DNA from: Prochlorococcus sp. AG-676-P15-1
Lineage (GTDB): Bacteria; Cyanobacteriota; Cyanobacteriia; PCC-6307; Cyanobiaceae
Length of the DNA: 33,435 nt
NCBI GenBank assembly: GCA_003210825.1
Contig: QCUF01000008.1
Span: 1-33,435 of the forward strand
Direction of reading: 5' to 3'
Shown here piece after piece: positions 19,073 to 30,072 of the stretch; the first letter of the stretch is position 1, and every line of letters starts with the position of its first letter. The notes under the pieces are model-generated. The model did no database searches. It was not told the DNA's origin and saw nothing but the letters and a program-made list of their open reading frames with translations. The position numbers and the translations under genes are program-made.

Positions 19073-20089
19073 ATGACAATTAAAAAAAGGATCCTTTCTG
19101 GAGTTCAACCTACAGGAGATTTACATATTGGTAACTGGCTTGGAGCAATAAGCAATTGGGTTGCACTCCAAGAGAAGCATGAAACATTCCTTTGTGTAGT
19201 TGATTTACATGCAATTACTACAGAATATGACCCCAAACAACTTTCTAAAAATACACTTTCTACTGCAGCTTTATATGTTGCTTGTGGTATAGATCCTAAA
19301 ATTTGTTCTATTTTTGTTCAAAGCCAGATATCTGCACATTCAGAACTTTGTTGGATATTAAATTGCATGACACCAATAAATTGGATGGAAAGAATGATCC
19401 AATTCAAGGAGAAATCTGTTCAGCAAGGGAATAATGTTTCTATTGGATTATTTGATTATCCAATCTTAATGGCTGCAGATATTTTATTATACGATGCTGA
19501 TTATGTTCCAGTAGGGGAAGATCAAAAACAACACTTAGAACTTGCCAGAGATATTGCACAACAAAGAATTAATGCCAAATTTAGTAAGGGAGAAAACATA
19601 TTAAAAATTCCTCAGCCAATAATCATGAAAAAAGGTTCAAAGATAATGAGCTTAAATGACGGATTAAAAAAAATGAGCAAAAGTGACATTAATGAGGGTA
19701 GTAGGATTAATTTGTTAGATACTCCTGAAATAATTACAAAAAAAATAAAAAGAGCTAAAAGTGATAGTTATATGGGAATGGAATTTAATAATCCAGAGAG
19801 GCCTGAATCCAGAAATCTATTAATGATTTATTCATTATTAACTGGTAAAGAAGTTTCTGAATTAGAGAAAGATTTATCTCAAACAGGATGGGGGACATTT
19901 AAAAAAATATTTACAGAACAACTTATAGAATCGCTTAAACCTATTCAAGAAAGATATCAGGTTCTGATTAACGATCCATATGAATTAAATAAGATACTTA
20001 TCGAAGGTAAAGAGAAAGCTGAAGCAGTGGCAAATAAAACCCTTTGTAGAGTTAAATCTGAATTAGGATTCTTTGAAATGGAGAAATAA
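19073..20089 (+). CDS. trpS: Tryptophanyl-tRNA synthetase
   Basis: MTIKKRILSGVQPTGDLHIGNWLGAISNW (HIGN) and KKMSKSDINEGSRINLLDTPE (KMSKS). ATG at 19073 preceded by aagaagggg; the 18932 start in the track is an artefact of frame openness through the repeat. Confidence 0.97.
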   Translation: MTIKKRILSGVQPTGDLHIGNWLGAISNWVALQEKHETFLCVVDLHAITTEYDPKQLSKNTLSTAALYVACGIDPKICSIFVQSQISAHSELCWILNCMTPINWMERMIQFKEKSVQQGNNVSIGLFDYPILMAADILLYDADYVPVGEDQKQHLELARDIAQQRINAKFSKGENILKIPQPIIMKKGSKIMSLNDGLKKMSKSDINEGSRINLLDTPEIITKKIKRAKSDSYMGMEFNNPERPESRNLLMIYSLLTGKEVSELEKDLSQTGWGTFKKIFTEQLIESLKPIQERYQVLINDPYELNKILIEGKEKAEAVANKTLCRVKSELGFFEMEK

Positions 20090-20092
20090 ATC

Positions 20093-22009
20093 ATGCCAGA
20101 AATAACATTACCAGATGGATCTAAAAAAGTATTTGAAAAGCCGGTAACTATTAAAGAAATAGCTCAGAGTATTGGAGCCGGCTTAGCCAAAGCAACAATT
20201 GCAGGCAAAGTAAATGATGTTCTTTTTGATGCAACACTTCCAATAAATAATGATTCTAAAGTGGTAATAATTACATCCAGGGATAAAGAAGGTATTGAGA
20301 TAATTAGACATTCCTTTGCACATTTAATTGGTCATGCCGTTAAACAACTTTATCCAAATACAAAAATGGCAATAGGTCCAGTCATTGATAATGGCTTTTA
20401 TTATGATATTTTTTCTGAATATAGATTTACGCCTGAGGATTTAATAAAAATAGAAAAGAGAATTAATAACTTAATAAAAACAAATTATGATGTTGAAATT
20501 TTACAAGTTACCAAAAAAGAAGCAATAAAAACTTTTCAAGAAAGAGATGAAACTTTTAAATTAAGAATAATTGAAGAAATTCCTGATGAAGGTCTCATAA
20601 ATTTATATAAACATGAAGAATATATTGATATGTGCAGAGGCCCTCATGTTCCGAATACAAACCATCTTAGACATTTTAAATTATTAAAGTTATCAGGTTC
20701 ATACTGGAGAGGTAATAGTGAAAATGAATCATTACAGAGAATATATGGAACTGCTTGGGCTAAAGAAAAAGAACTCAATGATTACTTAACAAGAATCGAA
20801 GAGGCAGAAAAAAGAGATCATAGAAAACTTGGGAAAAAGCATTCACTCTTTCATATACAAGAAGAATCTCCAGGCATGATTTTTTGGCATCCAAATGGAT
20901 GGACAATCTACCAAGTTCTTGAAAAATATATAAGAGAAATACTTAAAAAAAATTATTATCTAGAAATTAAAACCCCTCAAGCTGTTGATAAATCTCTTTG
21001 GGAAAAATCAGGTCATTGGGAAAAATTCAGAGAAGATATGTTCACTACCGCATCAGAAAATAGAACTTATGCAATTAAACCAATGAACTGTCCTTGCCAT
21101 ATTCAAGTATTTAATCAAGGTTTAAAAAGTTATAAAGATCTACCTATTCGGCTTGCTGAATTTGGTTCTTGTCATAGAAATGAACCATCTGGAGCATTAC
21201 ACGGCTTAATGAGAGTCAGAAACTTTACTCAGGATGATGCACATATTTTCTGTACAGAAGAACAAATTCAAGCTGAGGTGTCTGCTTTTATTGATCTTGT
21301 TTTCGAGGTTTATAAAACTTTTGGTTTTGATGAAATTATTATCAAATTATCAACCCGTCCTGAGAAAAGGGTGGGTAGTGATAATATTTGGGATAAATCA
21401 GAAGAGGCACTTACCAAGGCTCTTGATAATAAAAATCTAAAATGGGAACTACAACCTGGAGAAGGGGCTTTTTATGGCCCAAAAATAGAATTCTCTTTAA
21501 AAGATTGTCTTGATAGAGTCTGGCAATGTGGAACAATTCAAGTTGATTTCTCAATGCCCATAAGATTAGATGCAACTTATGTAGATTTAAATAACGAAAA
21601 AAGAAATCCAGTAATGCTTCACAGGGCAATTTTGGGTTCTTTTGAAAGATTTATAGGAATCTTAATTGAACAATATGAAGCTATATTCCCAATGTGGCTA
21701 GCACCTTATCAAATAATTTTGTTGAGCATTACTGATAGGAATATTGATCAATGTTTAAAATTTAATCAATTAATAAATACTAAGGGGTATCGTTCAAAAG
21801 TTGATATTAGAAATGAAAAAATAGGCTATAAGATAAGAGAAGCAACTATAGGAAGAATTCCGTTAATTGCTGTTATTGGCGATAAAGAAGAACAAGTTGA
21901 TTCAGTTGCTTTAAGAGCCTTGGATGGGAAAAATTTAGGAATTTTTAAGTTAGATGATCTCTGTAAATTAATGGATAATTTAATAGAAAAAAAAGGAAGA
22001 ACAGAGTAA
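20093..22009 (+). CDS. thrS: Threonyl-tRNA synthetase
   Basis: TGS domain start [105 protein letters not shown]. Confidence 0.98.
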   Translation: MPEITLPDGSKKVFEKPVTIKEIAQSIGAGLAKATIAGKVNDVLFDATLPINNDSKVVIITSRDKEGIEIIRHSFAHLIGHAVKQLYPNTKMAIGPVIDNGFYYDIFSEYRFTPEDLIKIEKRINNLIKTNYDVEILQVTKKEAIKTFQERDETFKLRIIEEIPDEGLINLYKHEEYIDMCRGPHVPNTNHLRHFKLLKLSGSYWRGNSENESLQRIYGTAWAKEKELNDYLTRIEEAEKRDHRKLGKKHSLFHIQEESPGMIFWHPNGWTIYQVLEKYIREILKKNYYLEIKTPQAVDKSLWEKSGHWEKFREDMFTTASENRTYAIKPMNCPCHIQVFNQGLKSYKDLPIRLAEFGSCHRNEPSGALHGLMRVRNFTQDDAHIFCTEEQIQAEVSAFIDLVFEVYKTFGFDEIIIKLSTRPEKRVGSDNIWDKSEEALTKALDNKNLKWELQPGEGAFYGPKIEFSLKDCLDRVWQCGTIQVDFSMPIRLDATYVDLNNEKRNPVMLHRAILGSFERFIGILIEQYEAIFPMWLAPYQIILLSITDRNIDQCLKFNQLINTKGYRSKVDIRNEKIGYKIREATIGRIPLIAVIGDKEEQVDSVALRALDGKNLGIFKLDDLCKLMDNLIEKKGRTE

Positions 22010-22019
22010 TTTTGAATAT

Positions 22020-23057
22020 ATGAATTTTCTTGCTTGTGATCTAGGAGGTACAAAAATTCTATTAGGAATTTTTAAAAATAATGTTAATGCTAATTCTCCT
22101 AATTTAGTTTTAAAAAAAAAATATATATCTTCTGAATGGGATTCAATTGACTTAATTTTAGAAGATTTCTTAAAAAATGAATGCAAAAACATTAATCATC
22201 CTTTTTCCGCTTGTTTCGCTGTCGCAGGTCCCATATCTAATAACAATGCAGAAATTATTAATTTGTCATGGAATATTTCTGGTGATTTATTAAAAAAGAA
22301 ATTTAAATTTAAAAGTTGCGAACTAGTAAATGATTTTGCAGTACAAATTTATGGAATACCTTTTTTAAAAGAAAGTCAATATTCTACTATTCAACATGGA
22401 GACCAGTCAGTAGGCCTCAACAAAGATTTGCATGCAATTGTTGGAGCAGGAACTGGTCTAGGCATTGCAAAAGGCATAATATCTGGAAGTAAGGTAAAAG
22501 TCTTAGCTAGCGAAGGTGGCCATGTTGAATACTCACCAAAGTCGGAATTAGAATGGGAACTAAAGAATTGGCTCAAATATTCCTTAAAAGTTAAAAGGAT
22601 CTCTTGTGAAAGAATTATCAGTGGGACTGGATTATCAAGAATAGCCGAATGGAGACTTAGCAAACCTGATGCTAAAAACCATCCTCTAAAAATTTACTTT
22701 AAAGAATTAAAAATTTCTGATAATTTGAGAAAAGAACTTCCTCAAAAAATTTGTAATCTTTCTAATCAGGGGGATACGCTAATGAGTCAAGTTGAGAGAA
22801 TATGGTTAGATGCTTACGCCTCGTTATTGGGAGACGTTGCTCTTCAAGAATTATGTTTTGGAGGCTTATGGATTTCTGGTGGGACCGCTCCAAAACATTT
22901 CATAAACTTTAAATCAGGTTTATTTATGAAACAATTTTCAGATAAAGGAAGATTAAAAGATATTCTTAAAAATATACCTGTGAATGTAATCTTAGATGAG
23001 GAATTTGGATTATTTAGCGCAGCGTGCAGAGCAAAAATGCTTTCACAAATAGAATAA
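22020..23057 (+). CDS. glk: Glucokinase-family sugar kinase (ROK/Glk-like)
   Basis: MNFLACDLGGTKILLGIF phosphate-binding motif; CFAVAGPISNNNAEIINLSWNIS; VNDFAVQIYGIP; IVGAGTGLGIAKGI; SEGGHVEYSP. Confidence 0.9.
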   Translation: MNFLACDLGGTKILLGIFKNNVNANSPNLVLKKKYISSEWDSIDLILEDFLKNECKNINHPFSACFAVAGPISNNNAEIINLSWNISGDLLKKKFKFKSCELVNDFAVQIYGIPFLKESQYSTIQHGDQSVGLNKDLHAIVGAGTGLGIAKGIISGSKVKVLASEGGHVEYSPKSELEWELKNWLKYSLKVKRISCERIISGTGLSRIAEWRLSKPDAKNHPLKIYFKELKISDNLRKELPQKICNLSNQGDTLMSQVERIWLDAYASLLGDVALQELCFGGLWISGGTAPKHFINFKSGLFMKQFSDKGRLKDILKNIPVNVILDEEFGLFSAACRAKMLSQIE

Positions 23058-23064
23058 TTTTCAT

Positions 23065-24012
23065 ATGTCTTCTCCAGAAGTAGGAAAAAAAATAATAGTA
23101 ACAGTTCCCTCTACGACTGCTAACTTAGGCCCTGGATTCGACTGCCTTGGTGCAGCATTAGATTTATATAACGAGTTTATTTTTACAAGAATAGATGGAG
23201 GCGGTGATCGATTTGATTTGATAATGGAGAGTACCGATGGTAATCATTTAAGAGGAGGGCCAGAAAATTTAGTTTTTAGAGCTGCGCAGAAAGTATGGGA
23301 AAGTGCCAATATCAAACCATTCGCCCTTGAAGCTAGAGTAAAATTAGCAGTCCCCCCTGCTCGAGGACTAGGGAGTAGTGCTACAGCAATAGTTGCAGGA
23401 CTAATCGGAGCAAATGCGATTATGAACTCCCCTTTACCTAAAGAAAAACTTTTAGAACTTGCAATTGATATTGAAGGTCATCCTGATAATGTAGTCCCTT
23501 CTCTTTTGGGGGGGCTTTGTTTAACTGCTAGGTCATCTTCTCAGCGATGGAGAATTATTAGATGTGACTGGCACGATTCCATTAAAGCTGTAGTGGCAAT
23601 ACCTGCTATACGTCTTAGCACAAGTGAAGCAAGGAGAGTAATGCCGAAGAATGTACCTATTTCTGATGCCGTAACAAATATGGGGGCACTTACCCTATTA
23701 CTTAACGGTTTAAAAACAGGTAATGATGAATTAATAAAAGAGGGTATGTTTGACAAATTACATGAACCTTACCGATGGAAGCTTATTAAAGGTGGATTGG
23801 AAGTTAAAGATGCCGCACTTCAAGCTGGTGCTTTAGGCTGTGCGATTAGTGGAGCAGGGCCAAGTATCTTAGCTTTGTGTAAAAAGGATAATGGAAGAGA
23901 AGTCAGTCAAGCCATGGTAAAAGCTTGGGAAAATTTAGGCGTGGCAAGTAGAGCACCATATTTGAACGTCCAAACAACAGGAAGTCAATTCAGGAATATC
24001 TCTGGTAAGTAG
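23065..24012 (+). CDS. thrB: Homoserine kinase
   Basis: GHMP kinase: VPSTTANLGPGFDCLGAALDLYNEF, VPPARGLGSSATAIVAGLIGAN, GHPDNVVPSLLGGL, GCAISGAGPSILAL. Confidence 0.97.
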   Translation: MSSPEVGKKIIVTVPSTTANLGPGFDCLGAALDLYNEFIFTRIDGGGDRFDLIMESTDGNHLRGGPENLVFRAAQKVWESANIKPFALEARVKLAVPPARGLGSSATAIVAGLIGANAIMNSPLPKEKLLELAIDIEGHPDNVVPSLLGGLCLTARSSSQRWRIIRCDWHDSIKAVVAIPAIRLSTSEARRVMPKNVPISDAVTNMGALTLLLNGLKTGNDELIKEGMFDKLHEPYRWKLIKGGLEVKDAALQAGALGCAISGAGPSILALCKKDNGREVSQAMVKAWENLGVASRAPYLNVQTTGSQFRNISGK

Positions 24013-24090
24013 TTTTACTTAGGCATTTTTAATGTTATAGTCTCAAGCTAGAACAACTTCAACTAGAATAAAAAAATTATTCATTATTCT

Positions 24091-25635
24091 ATGAATTTAG
24101 AATCTTTTCCTTTACTATCCTCTATTGTTTTATTACCCTTGATAGGGGCATTGATAATGCCTTTTTTAAGTTCTAAGGAAGGAGAAGACAATACACTTCC
24201 AAGAAATATCTCATTAAGTTTTTTATTTATAGATTTTCTACTCATAATTGGAGTACTTTTCCAAAAATTTGATACAACAAATAGCTCACTACAACTTGTT
24301 GAAAGATTAACTTGGCTACCCTCAATAGGATTAGAATGGTCCCTTGGCATAGATGGACTATCTGCACCATTGGTAGCTTTAAGCGGATTAATTACATTTT
24401 TATCTGCTGCAGCTAGTTGGAAGATAAAGAAAAAATCTAATCTATATTTTGCACTTTTACTAGTTCAGGCATCGGCCCAAGCACTAGTTTTCCTTTCTCA
24501 GGATTTCTTATTATTTTTCTTAGCTTGGGAATTAGAATTGGTTCCGGTTTATCTTCTTATTGCTATTTGGGGAGGCAAGAAAAAATTATATGCAGCTACA
24601 AAATTTATTCTCTATACTGCTCTAGCATCCTTACTAATACTTATAAGTGGGCTTGCACTTGCATTGAGCGGCGATACATTTACCCTAAATCTAACCGAAC
24701 TAACAAATAAAAACGTAACAGGTAGCCTCGCATTATTATCTTATCTAGGATTTCTTATAGGTTTTGGGGTTAAACTTCCTATTTTTCCATTACATACTTG
24801 GTTACCGGATGCTCATGGGGAAGCTAATGCTCCAGTTTCAATGTTACTAGCGGGAATCCTTTTAAAAATGGGTGGATACGCTCTCTTAAGATTCAATGTT
24901 CAAATATTACCCGAAGTGCATCTACAACTCGCGCCTGCTCTAATTATTCTTGGTATTATCAATATAATTTATGGAGCATTAAATGCATTTGCTCAAGATA
25001 ACGTAAAAAGAAGAATCGCATGTAGTTCAGTAAGTCATATGGGTTTCGTTCTTCTGGGTATTGGAGCAGTTGATGCTTTAGGTATAAGCGGAGCAATGCT
25101 TCAAATGATAAGTCACGGACTTATCGCGGCAGCAATGTTCTTCGTCACGGGATCCTTCTATGAGAGAACAAATACTCTTTCAATTCCAAACATGGGTGGT
25201 TTAGCGAAGGTCTTACCAATAACATTTGCTTTTTTTCTGGCGAGCTCATTAGCGTCTCTGGCCTTACCAGGAATGAGTGGATTTATAAGCGAGATCACAG
25301 TATTCTTAGGAATAACAAGTCAAGAGGGTTTTAGCTCTCTTTTTAGATCAATCACAATTCTTATTGCAGCAATTGGTCTTGTCCTAACGCCCATATATCT
25401 TCTTTCGATGTGTAGAAGAGTATTTTTTGGACCCAGAATTCCTGCGCTAGCTACCGTAAAAGAAATGAATAGTAGAGAATTGACAATTGGGTTCAGTTTA
25501 TTATTGCCTACTTTAGTAATAGGTTTCTGGCCAAAAATTGCGATAAATTTATATGAATCTTCAACAAACGCTCTCAGTCAGCAATTAACTTTAGCTAAAT
25601 TAGTCGGGTTAATCTCAAACATTAGTCAATTTTAA
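24091..25635 (+). CDS. ndhD: NAD(P)H-quinone oxidoreductase subunit 4 (NdhD)
   Basis: Polytopic protein; [103 protein letters not shown]. Confidence 0.97.
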   Translation: MNLESFPLLSSIVLLPLIGALIMPFLSSKEGEDNTLPRNISLSFLFIDFLLIIGVLFQKFDTTNSSLQLVERLTWLPSIGLEWSLGIDGLSAPLVALSGLITFLSAAASWKIKKKSNLYFALLLVQASAQALVFLSQDFLLFFLAWELELVPVYLLIAIWGGKKKLYAATKFILYTALASLLILISGLALALSGDTFTLNLTELTNKNVTGSLALLSYLGFLIGFGVKLPIFPLHTWLPDAHGEANAPVSMLLAGILLKMGGYALLRFNVQILPEVHLQLAPALIILGIINIIYGALNAFAQDNVKRRIACSSVSHMGFVLLGIGAVDALGISGAMLQMISHGLIAAAMFFVTGSFYERTNTLSIPNMGGLAKVLPITFAFFLASSLASLALPGMSGFISEITVFLGITSQEGFSSLFRSITILIAAIGLVLTPIYLLSMCRRVFFGPRIPALATVKEMNSRELTIGFSLLLPTLVIGFWPKIAINLYESSTNALSQQLTLAKLVGLISNISQF

Positions 25636-25646
25636 TCTTCGATAAA

Positions 25647-27734
25647 ATGGAAACTTCAATTTTTAATTACGGAGAATTACCAGAATTTAATAAATTCACT
25701 TCAGATAGAATTAATCAAGAGTTCCCAGGTGTAATAGAGAAGATAAATCTAGATTTCAAAAAAATTGAAAATTTTTTATCAAACTACTTAGAGCAAGAAA
25801 ATTTAGAATGGGACATAGTAATTAATCCTTTAAACGAAGTTAATGAAATTTTAAGATGGAGTTGGGGAGTTATAAGTCATCTTAATGGAGTAAAAAATTC
25901 TGAAAGCTTAAGAGAAATTTACTCAAAGTTTCTACCTGAAATTATTAATTTAAGTAATAAGTTTGGACAAAGCAAAATTATTTATAATGCTCTGGTAAAG
26001 CTTAAAGAAACAAATAGTTTTGATGAGATCAAAAACAGAATTCTAGATAAAGAAATTCTGGAAATGGAACATAGAGGTATTTCATTAAATATTGATAATC
26101 AGAAAGAGTTCAATGTTATTTCTGAAAAGCTTGGAAAACTATCTACAAATTTCAGTAATAATGTCTTAGATGCCACTAATTCTTGGTTTTTGATCCTAAA
26201 TGACAAAGCTCAAATAGATGGAGTTCCAGAAAGGGTCCTAGAATTAATGGCAATATCAGCTCACAAACACTTCAAAAAAGAAGGAGAAGCTGATACAAAA
26301 AATGGACCATGGAAATTAAGTTTAGATATTCCGACTTATAACGCGTTTATGACATATGCCAAGGATCGTAAACTCAGAGAGAAATTATATAAAGCTTTTG
26401 TGAGCCGAGCCTCTCATGGAGAAAAAAATAACTCTCAAATTATTGAAGATATTCTATCTCTTAGAACTAAACAGGCTAAGCTTCTTGGTTACGAAAGTTG
26501 GGCAGAATTAAGTCTTTCAACAAAAATGGCTAAAGAAATTAAAAATGTTGAAAAACTTTTAGAGGAATTAAGAAAACCTGCTTTTAAAACAGCCAAAAAT
26601 GAATTAGATACACTTAATAAGTTTTCAAAAGATAATGGGTTTCCAAATCATGAAAATCTTCAATCTTGGGATATTAGCTATTGGTCTGAGCTTCTCAGAA
26701 AGGAGAAACTTAATTTAGATCAAGAATCACTTAGGCCCTGGTTCCCTCTTAATGATGTTTTAAAAGGTCTTTTTAAACTTAGTGAAAAGCTCTTTGAAAT
26801 TAAAGTAATTGAAGCCCGTAATGAAGCTCCTATTTGGAATGATGACGTTTTATTTTTTAATATCCTAAATAAAGATGATGAAAAAATAGCTTCATTTTAT
26901 CTCGATCCCTACTCACGTCCCGAGTCAAAGAGGGGAGGTGCATGGATGGACGAATGTCTTAACAAAAACAATATTGGTAGAAATACATTACCTGTTGCCT
27001 ACTTAGTTTGTAATCAAACTCCACCATCTAAAGATAAACCAAGTTTGATGAGTTTCGATGAAGTTCAAACCCTTTTCCATGAATTTGGTCATGGTCTTCA
27101 ACATATGCTTACTACTGTAAATCTTCCACAAGCAGCCGGTATTAACAACGTTGAATGGGACGCAGTTGAACTTCCAAGTCAATTTATGGAAAACTGGTGT
27201 TTTCACAAAAACACCTTGTTAAATATTGCGAAACACTATGAAACAGGGGAGAGATTATCTAATGAGAATTTCGAAAAATTAGTAGAGAATAGAACTTTTA
27301 ATTGCGGTATGGCTACTCTAAGACAACTACATTTTGCAATTACAGATATAAGATTGCATAGCAATATATATATTAATCAGGGTAAAAAGTCTGATGAAAT
27401 TAGAAAAGAAATTGCCCTAAATACAACGGTAATCGAACCTATTCAAGAAGATAAATTCCTTTGTTGCTTTAGTCACATATTTGCAGGGGGTTATTCGGCT
27501 GGATATTATTCTTATAAATGGGCAGAGGTTTTAAGTGCCGATGCTTTTTCTATGTTTGAAGAGGCAGATTTAGAAAATAATCAAAAGATAAAATCCATCG
27601 GTAAAAAATTCAAAGATACTATTTTAAGTCTTGGAGGAAGTTTCTCTCCATTAGAGGTATTTAAATTATTTAGAGGGAGAGAACCAAAAACTGATTCTTT
27701 AATAAGACACTTAGGTCTATCATCTGTTAATTAA
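25647..27734 (+). CDS. prlC: M3-family oligopeptidase (oligopeptidase A / PrlC-like)
   Basis: Zinc motif HEFGHGLQHML within SLMSFDEVQTLFHEFGHGLQHMLTTVNLPQAAG; downstream EFDAVELPSQF-like EWDAVELPSQFMENW. Confidence 0.94.
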   Translation: METSIFNYGELPEFNKFTSDRINQEFPGVIEKINLDFKKIENFLSNYLEQENLEWDIVINPLNEVNEILRWSWGVISHLNGVKNSESLREIYSKFLPEIINLSNKFGQSKIIYNALVKLKETNSFDEIKNRILDKEILEMEHRGISLNIDNQKEFNVISEKLGKLSTNFSNNVLDATNSWFLILNDKAQIDGVPERVLELMAISAHKHFKKEGEADTKNGPWKLSLDIPTYNAFMTYAKDRKLREKLYKAFVSRASHGEKNNSQIIEDILSLRTKQAKLLGYESWAELSLSTKMAKEIKNVEKLLEELRKPAFKTAKNELDTLNKFSKDNGFPNHENLQSWDISYWSELLRKEKLNLDQESLRPWFPLNDVLKGLFKLSEKLFEIKVIEARNEAPIWNDDVLFFNILNKDDEKIASFYLDPYSRPESKRGGAWMDECLNKNNIGRNTLPVAYLVCNQTPPSKDKPSLMSFDEVQTLFHEFGHGLQHMLTTVNLPQAAGINNVEWDAVELPSQFMENWCFHKNTLLNIAKHYETGERLSNENFEKLVENRTFNCGMATLRQLHFAITDIRLHSNIYINQGKKSDEIRKEIALNTTVIEPIQEDKFLCCFSHIFAGGYSAGYYSYKWAEVLSADAFSMFEEADLENNQKIKSIGKKFKDTILSLGGSFSPLEVFKLFRGREPKTDSLIRHLGLSSVN

Positions 27735-28320
27735 GAAGTCTGTTGATAATTTTATCCACCGCAACTGGATTTCTTACCAAGTTTTTATGTTTATAAATCT
27801 TTAATGATATTTTCTCGCCCGAATTCAAACTAGCTCTCCATCCAGGGAAAACCATAAGATCCCAATAAGTAAAAAAACTAATACAATTAATTCCATTAAG
27901 AAGATAATCTGATCTAGAAAGCTCTCTTAATAAAAGACTATTTATTTTCATCTCAGATATTCCTTTAAAAGGATATTTAGGAATTAATTGAGAGGCAAGA
28001 GTCCCCTTATGTGGCGACCCAATAGTTATAAATCTTCTAGTTCTTTTATAACCATTCAATTTCTTAATCCAATATCTACCAATTATTCCACCCATTGAAA
28101 ATCCCAAAATATCAAGCTCTTTTTCATAACCATATTTCTCTAAAATTAAATTATTTAGTAAATTAGTTAATTCAACAATAGATGTCATTCCATATTCGTG
28201 TTTTAAAGTTGGTGCAAAATATTCAATTCCAATTTTATCAAGTTTAGAAGTTATTGAAGAGAAAATTTCTGCTGTATTCCAGAGACCATGAATAAATATT
28301 ATGGGATTTCTTTTTGACAA
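27727..28320 (-). CDS. Small lipase-like alpha/beta hydrolase
   Basis: NPIIFIHGLWNTAEIFSSI oxyanion HG motif, LDILGFSMGGIIGRYWI nucleophile elbow (GFSMGG), TIGSPHKGTLASQL. Confidence 0.85.
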   Translation of the reverse strand: MSKRNPIIFIHGLWNTAEIFSSITSKLDKIGIEYFAPTLKHEYGMTSIVELTNLLNNLILEKYGYEKELDILGFSMGGIIGRYWIKKLNGYKRTRRFITIGSPHKGTLASQLIPKYPFKGISEMKINSLLLRELSRSDYLLNGINCISFFTYWDLMVFPGWRASLNSGEKISLKIYKHKNLVRNPVAVDKIINRLLN

Positions 28321-28325
28321 TGTCG

Positions 28326-28688
28326 TTAATTATTTTCCAAAACTCTTACTATTGAGACCTCTCCATCAAAACCAATAATTGGAGGTTTACATTTAGTTAG
28401 TATAATTTTAATTCGGCTAAGTTGAAACTCTTCATCAATAATTTTTAAAATTTCTTTTGAATATTTCTCAATCGTAAGGTAACATATTTTCTTGGATTGA
28501 TATTTTAATATTTCAACTAATTTCGAATAATCTACTGTACTTTTAATATCATCATTTTGAGTACAATTTTCAAAATCAGCCCATAAAAATACATCTAAAC
28601 TAAAAAGTTGTCCTAGGTTCCTTTCTTTTTCTAGAACACCAACTCTTGCCCAAAGTTTAATATCCTTAATTTTTAAATATGTTTCCAT
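28326..28688 (-). CDS. folB: Dihydroneopterin aldolase
   Basis: METYLKIKDIKLWARVGVLEKERNLGQLFSLDVFLWADF...DDIKSTVDYSKLVEIL...VRVLENN, FolB-like length and pattern. Confidence 0.92.
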   Translation of the reverse strand: METYLKIKDIKLWARVGVLEKERNLGQLFSLDVFLWADFENCTQNDDIKSTVDYSKLVEILKYQSKKICYLTIEKYSKEILKIIDEEFQLSRIKIILTKCKPPIIGFDGEVSIVRVLENN

Positions 28689-28697
28689 TTCTAAGAT

Positions 28698-30008
28698 TTA
28701 AACATCTTTATGTGAAAAAATTAATTTTCCAGATGAAAAATCATCAACAATGTGGCCTTCGCCTCTTAAAAAATACTTATAAGTTACTAGCCCCTCTAGT
28801 CCTACTGGGCCTCTTGGGGGCAATGTCTGTGTAGATATCCCAACCTCTGCTCCAAAGCCATATCTAAAACCATCTGCGAATCTTGTTGAGCAATTATGAA
28901 AAACTCCTGAACTATCTATCTCGCTCATAAATTTATGAGAATTACTGATATTTTCAGTAATTATTCCATCTGTATGTTTTGAACTAAATTTTTGTATATG
29001 AGCAATTGCTTCTTCTAAATCATCAACAATTTTTATAGAAAGGATAAGATCTAAATATTCAGTTTGCCAGTCCTCATTATTAGCTTCAAAAGGAACACCC
29101 AGTTGAAAAGATTTTTTATCTCCAATCAATTTAACATCGTTATTGTTAAAAATTGGAATCGCCTTATTCAAAAATTCAGAGGCAGCATCTTTATGTATTA
29201 GAAGAGTCTCAACAGCGTTACATGCCGCTGGATATTGTATCTTACTATCTAGAGCCACTTTTAAAGCCATATCGAGATTTGCTTCATTATCTATATATAA
29301 ATGACAAATTCCATCAGCATGACCTAATACAGGAATTAATGTATTCTCCTGTATAAATTTAACAAGTTCATTGCTTCCTCTTGGAATAATTAAATCTATA
29401 TATTTTTCTAAATTCAACATTGCCATACTATCTTTTCTACTTGTCAGAAGACAGATCGCATTTTCGTTAAGATTTGAATCCTGCAGACCTTTTTTAAGTG
29501 CAGAAACTATTGCAATATTTGTTAAATTTGCTTCACTCCCCCCTTTAAGCATAACTCCATTCCCAGATCTAATGGCTAGAGAACTTATTTGCATTACAGC
29601 ATCGGGTCTTGACTCAAAAATCACTCCTAATACTCCTATGGGTACTGTTTTTCTTTCAAGGACTAAACCCTTAGAAAGTTCCCTTTTTATTTGAATTTGA
29701 CCTACTGGATCAATCAGATTTCCAACTTGTCTCACCCCTTCAATTCCTAAATTAAGTTTTTCTTTTGAAAGCTTTAATCTAGAAAGCAAGGACTTTGAAA
29801 TTCCTTTAATTTCTGCTTTTTTATAATCTTCAATATTGGCCTCAATTATTTCTTTAGAGTTTTTTTCTAAATAGTCAGCCATTAAGTTCAAGGCTCTAAT
29901 TCTTTCATCATTATTTGTTTGACTTGTTTTAATTGAAGCCAGACGAAGTTTCTTTGCTTTTTCTAAAAGTTCATTATTAGGAGCCGGGACATCAAATATA
30001 TCAACCAT
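28698..30008 (-). CDS. proA: Gamma-glutamyl phosphate reductase
   Basis: VPIGVLGVIFESRPDAVMQISSLAIRSGNGVMLKGGSEA; DLIIPRGSNELVKFIQ; HADGICHLYID; KIQYPAACNAVETLLIH; FHNCSTRFADGFRYGFGAEVGIST. Confidence 0.98.
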   Translation of the reverse strand: MVDIFDVPAPNNELLEKAKKLRLASIKTSQTNNDERIRALNLMADYLEKNSKEIIEANIEDYKKAEIKGISKSLLSRLKLSKEKLNLGIEGVRQVGNLIDPVGQIQIKRELSKGLVLERKTVPIGVLGVIFESRPDAVMQISSLAIRSGNGVMLKGGSEANLTNIAIVSALKKGLQDSNLNENAICLLTSRKDSMAMLNLEKYIDLIIPRGSNELVKFIQENTLIPVLGHADGICHLYIDNEANLDMALKVALDSKIQYPAACNAVETLLIHKDAASEFLNKAIPIFNNNDVKLIGDKKSFQLGVPFEANNEDWQTEYLDLILSIKIVDDLEEAIAHIQKFSSKHTDGIITENISNSHKFMSEIDSSGVFHNCSTRFADGFRYGFGAEVGISTQTLPPRGPVGLEGLVTYKYFLRGEGHIVDDFSSGKLIFSHKDV

Positions 30009-30072
30009 AATTTAATTTAATTTACCTAATAATAATTCAAAATAAGTATTCTTTAAACTTTTAATTTAGTAA

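Noticed and set aside
18753-19079. Antisense 108-aa ORF with SLISSLIS repeats
   Set aside because: Mirror of the KEEI repeat on the opposite strand; low complexity, no independent coding evidence.
18932-20089. 385-aa trpS ORF starting at 18932
   Set aside because: The N-terminal KKKSKKKS extension is the repeat read out of frame; the real TrpS N-terminus (MTIKKRILSGVQPTGDLHIGNW) starts at ATG 19073 after a purine-rich aagaagggg.
21234-22192. Small ORFs overlapping thrS and glk (21234, 21411, 21826, 21980)
   Set aside because: Out-of-frame or antisense ORFs inside conserved genes, expected by chance in AT-rich sequence.
24013-24090. Possible hairpin/regulatory element between thrB and ndhD (two CTAG motifs flanking an A/C-rich segment)
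   Set aside because: Arms are only about 4 bp and not a convincing inverted repeat; likely just an ordinary promoter or leader region.
29153-29694. Plus-strand ORFs inside proA (29153..29356, 29371..29694)
   Set aside because: Antisense to strongly conserved proA motifs; no independent support.
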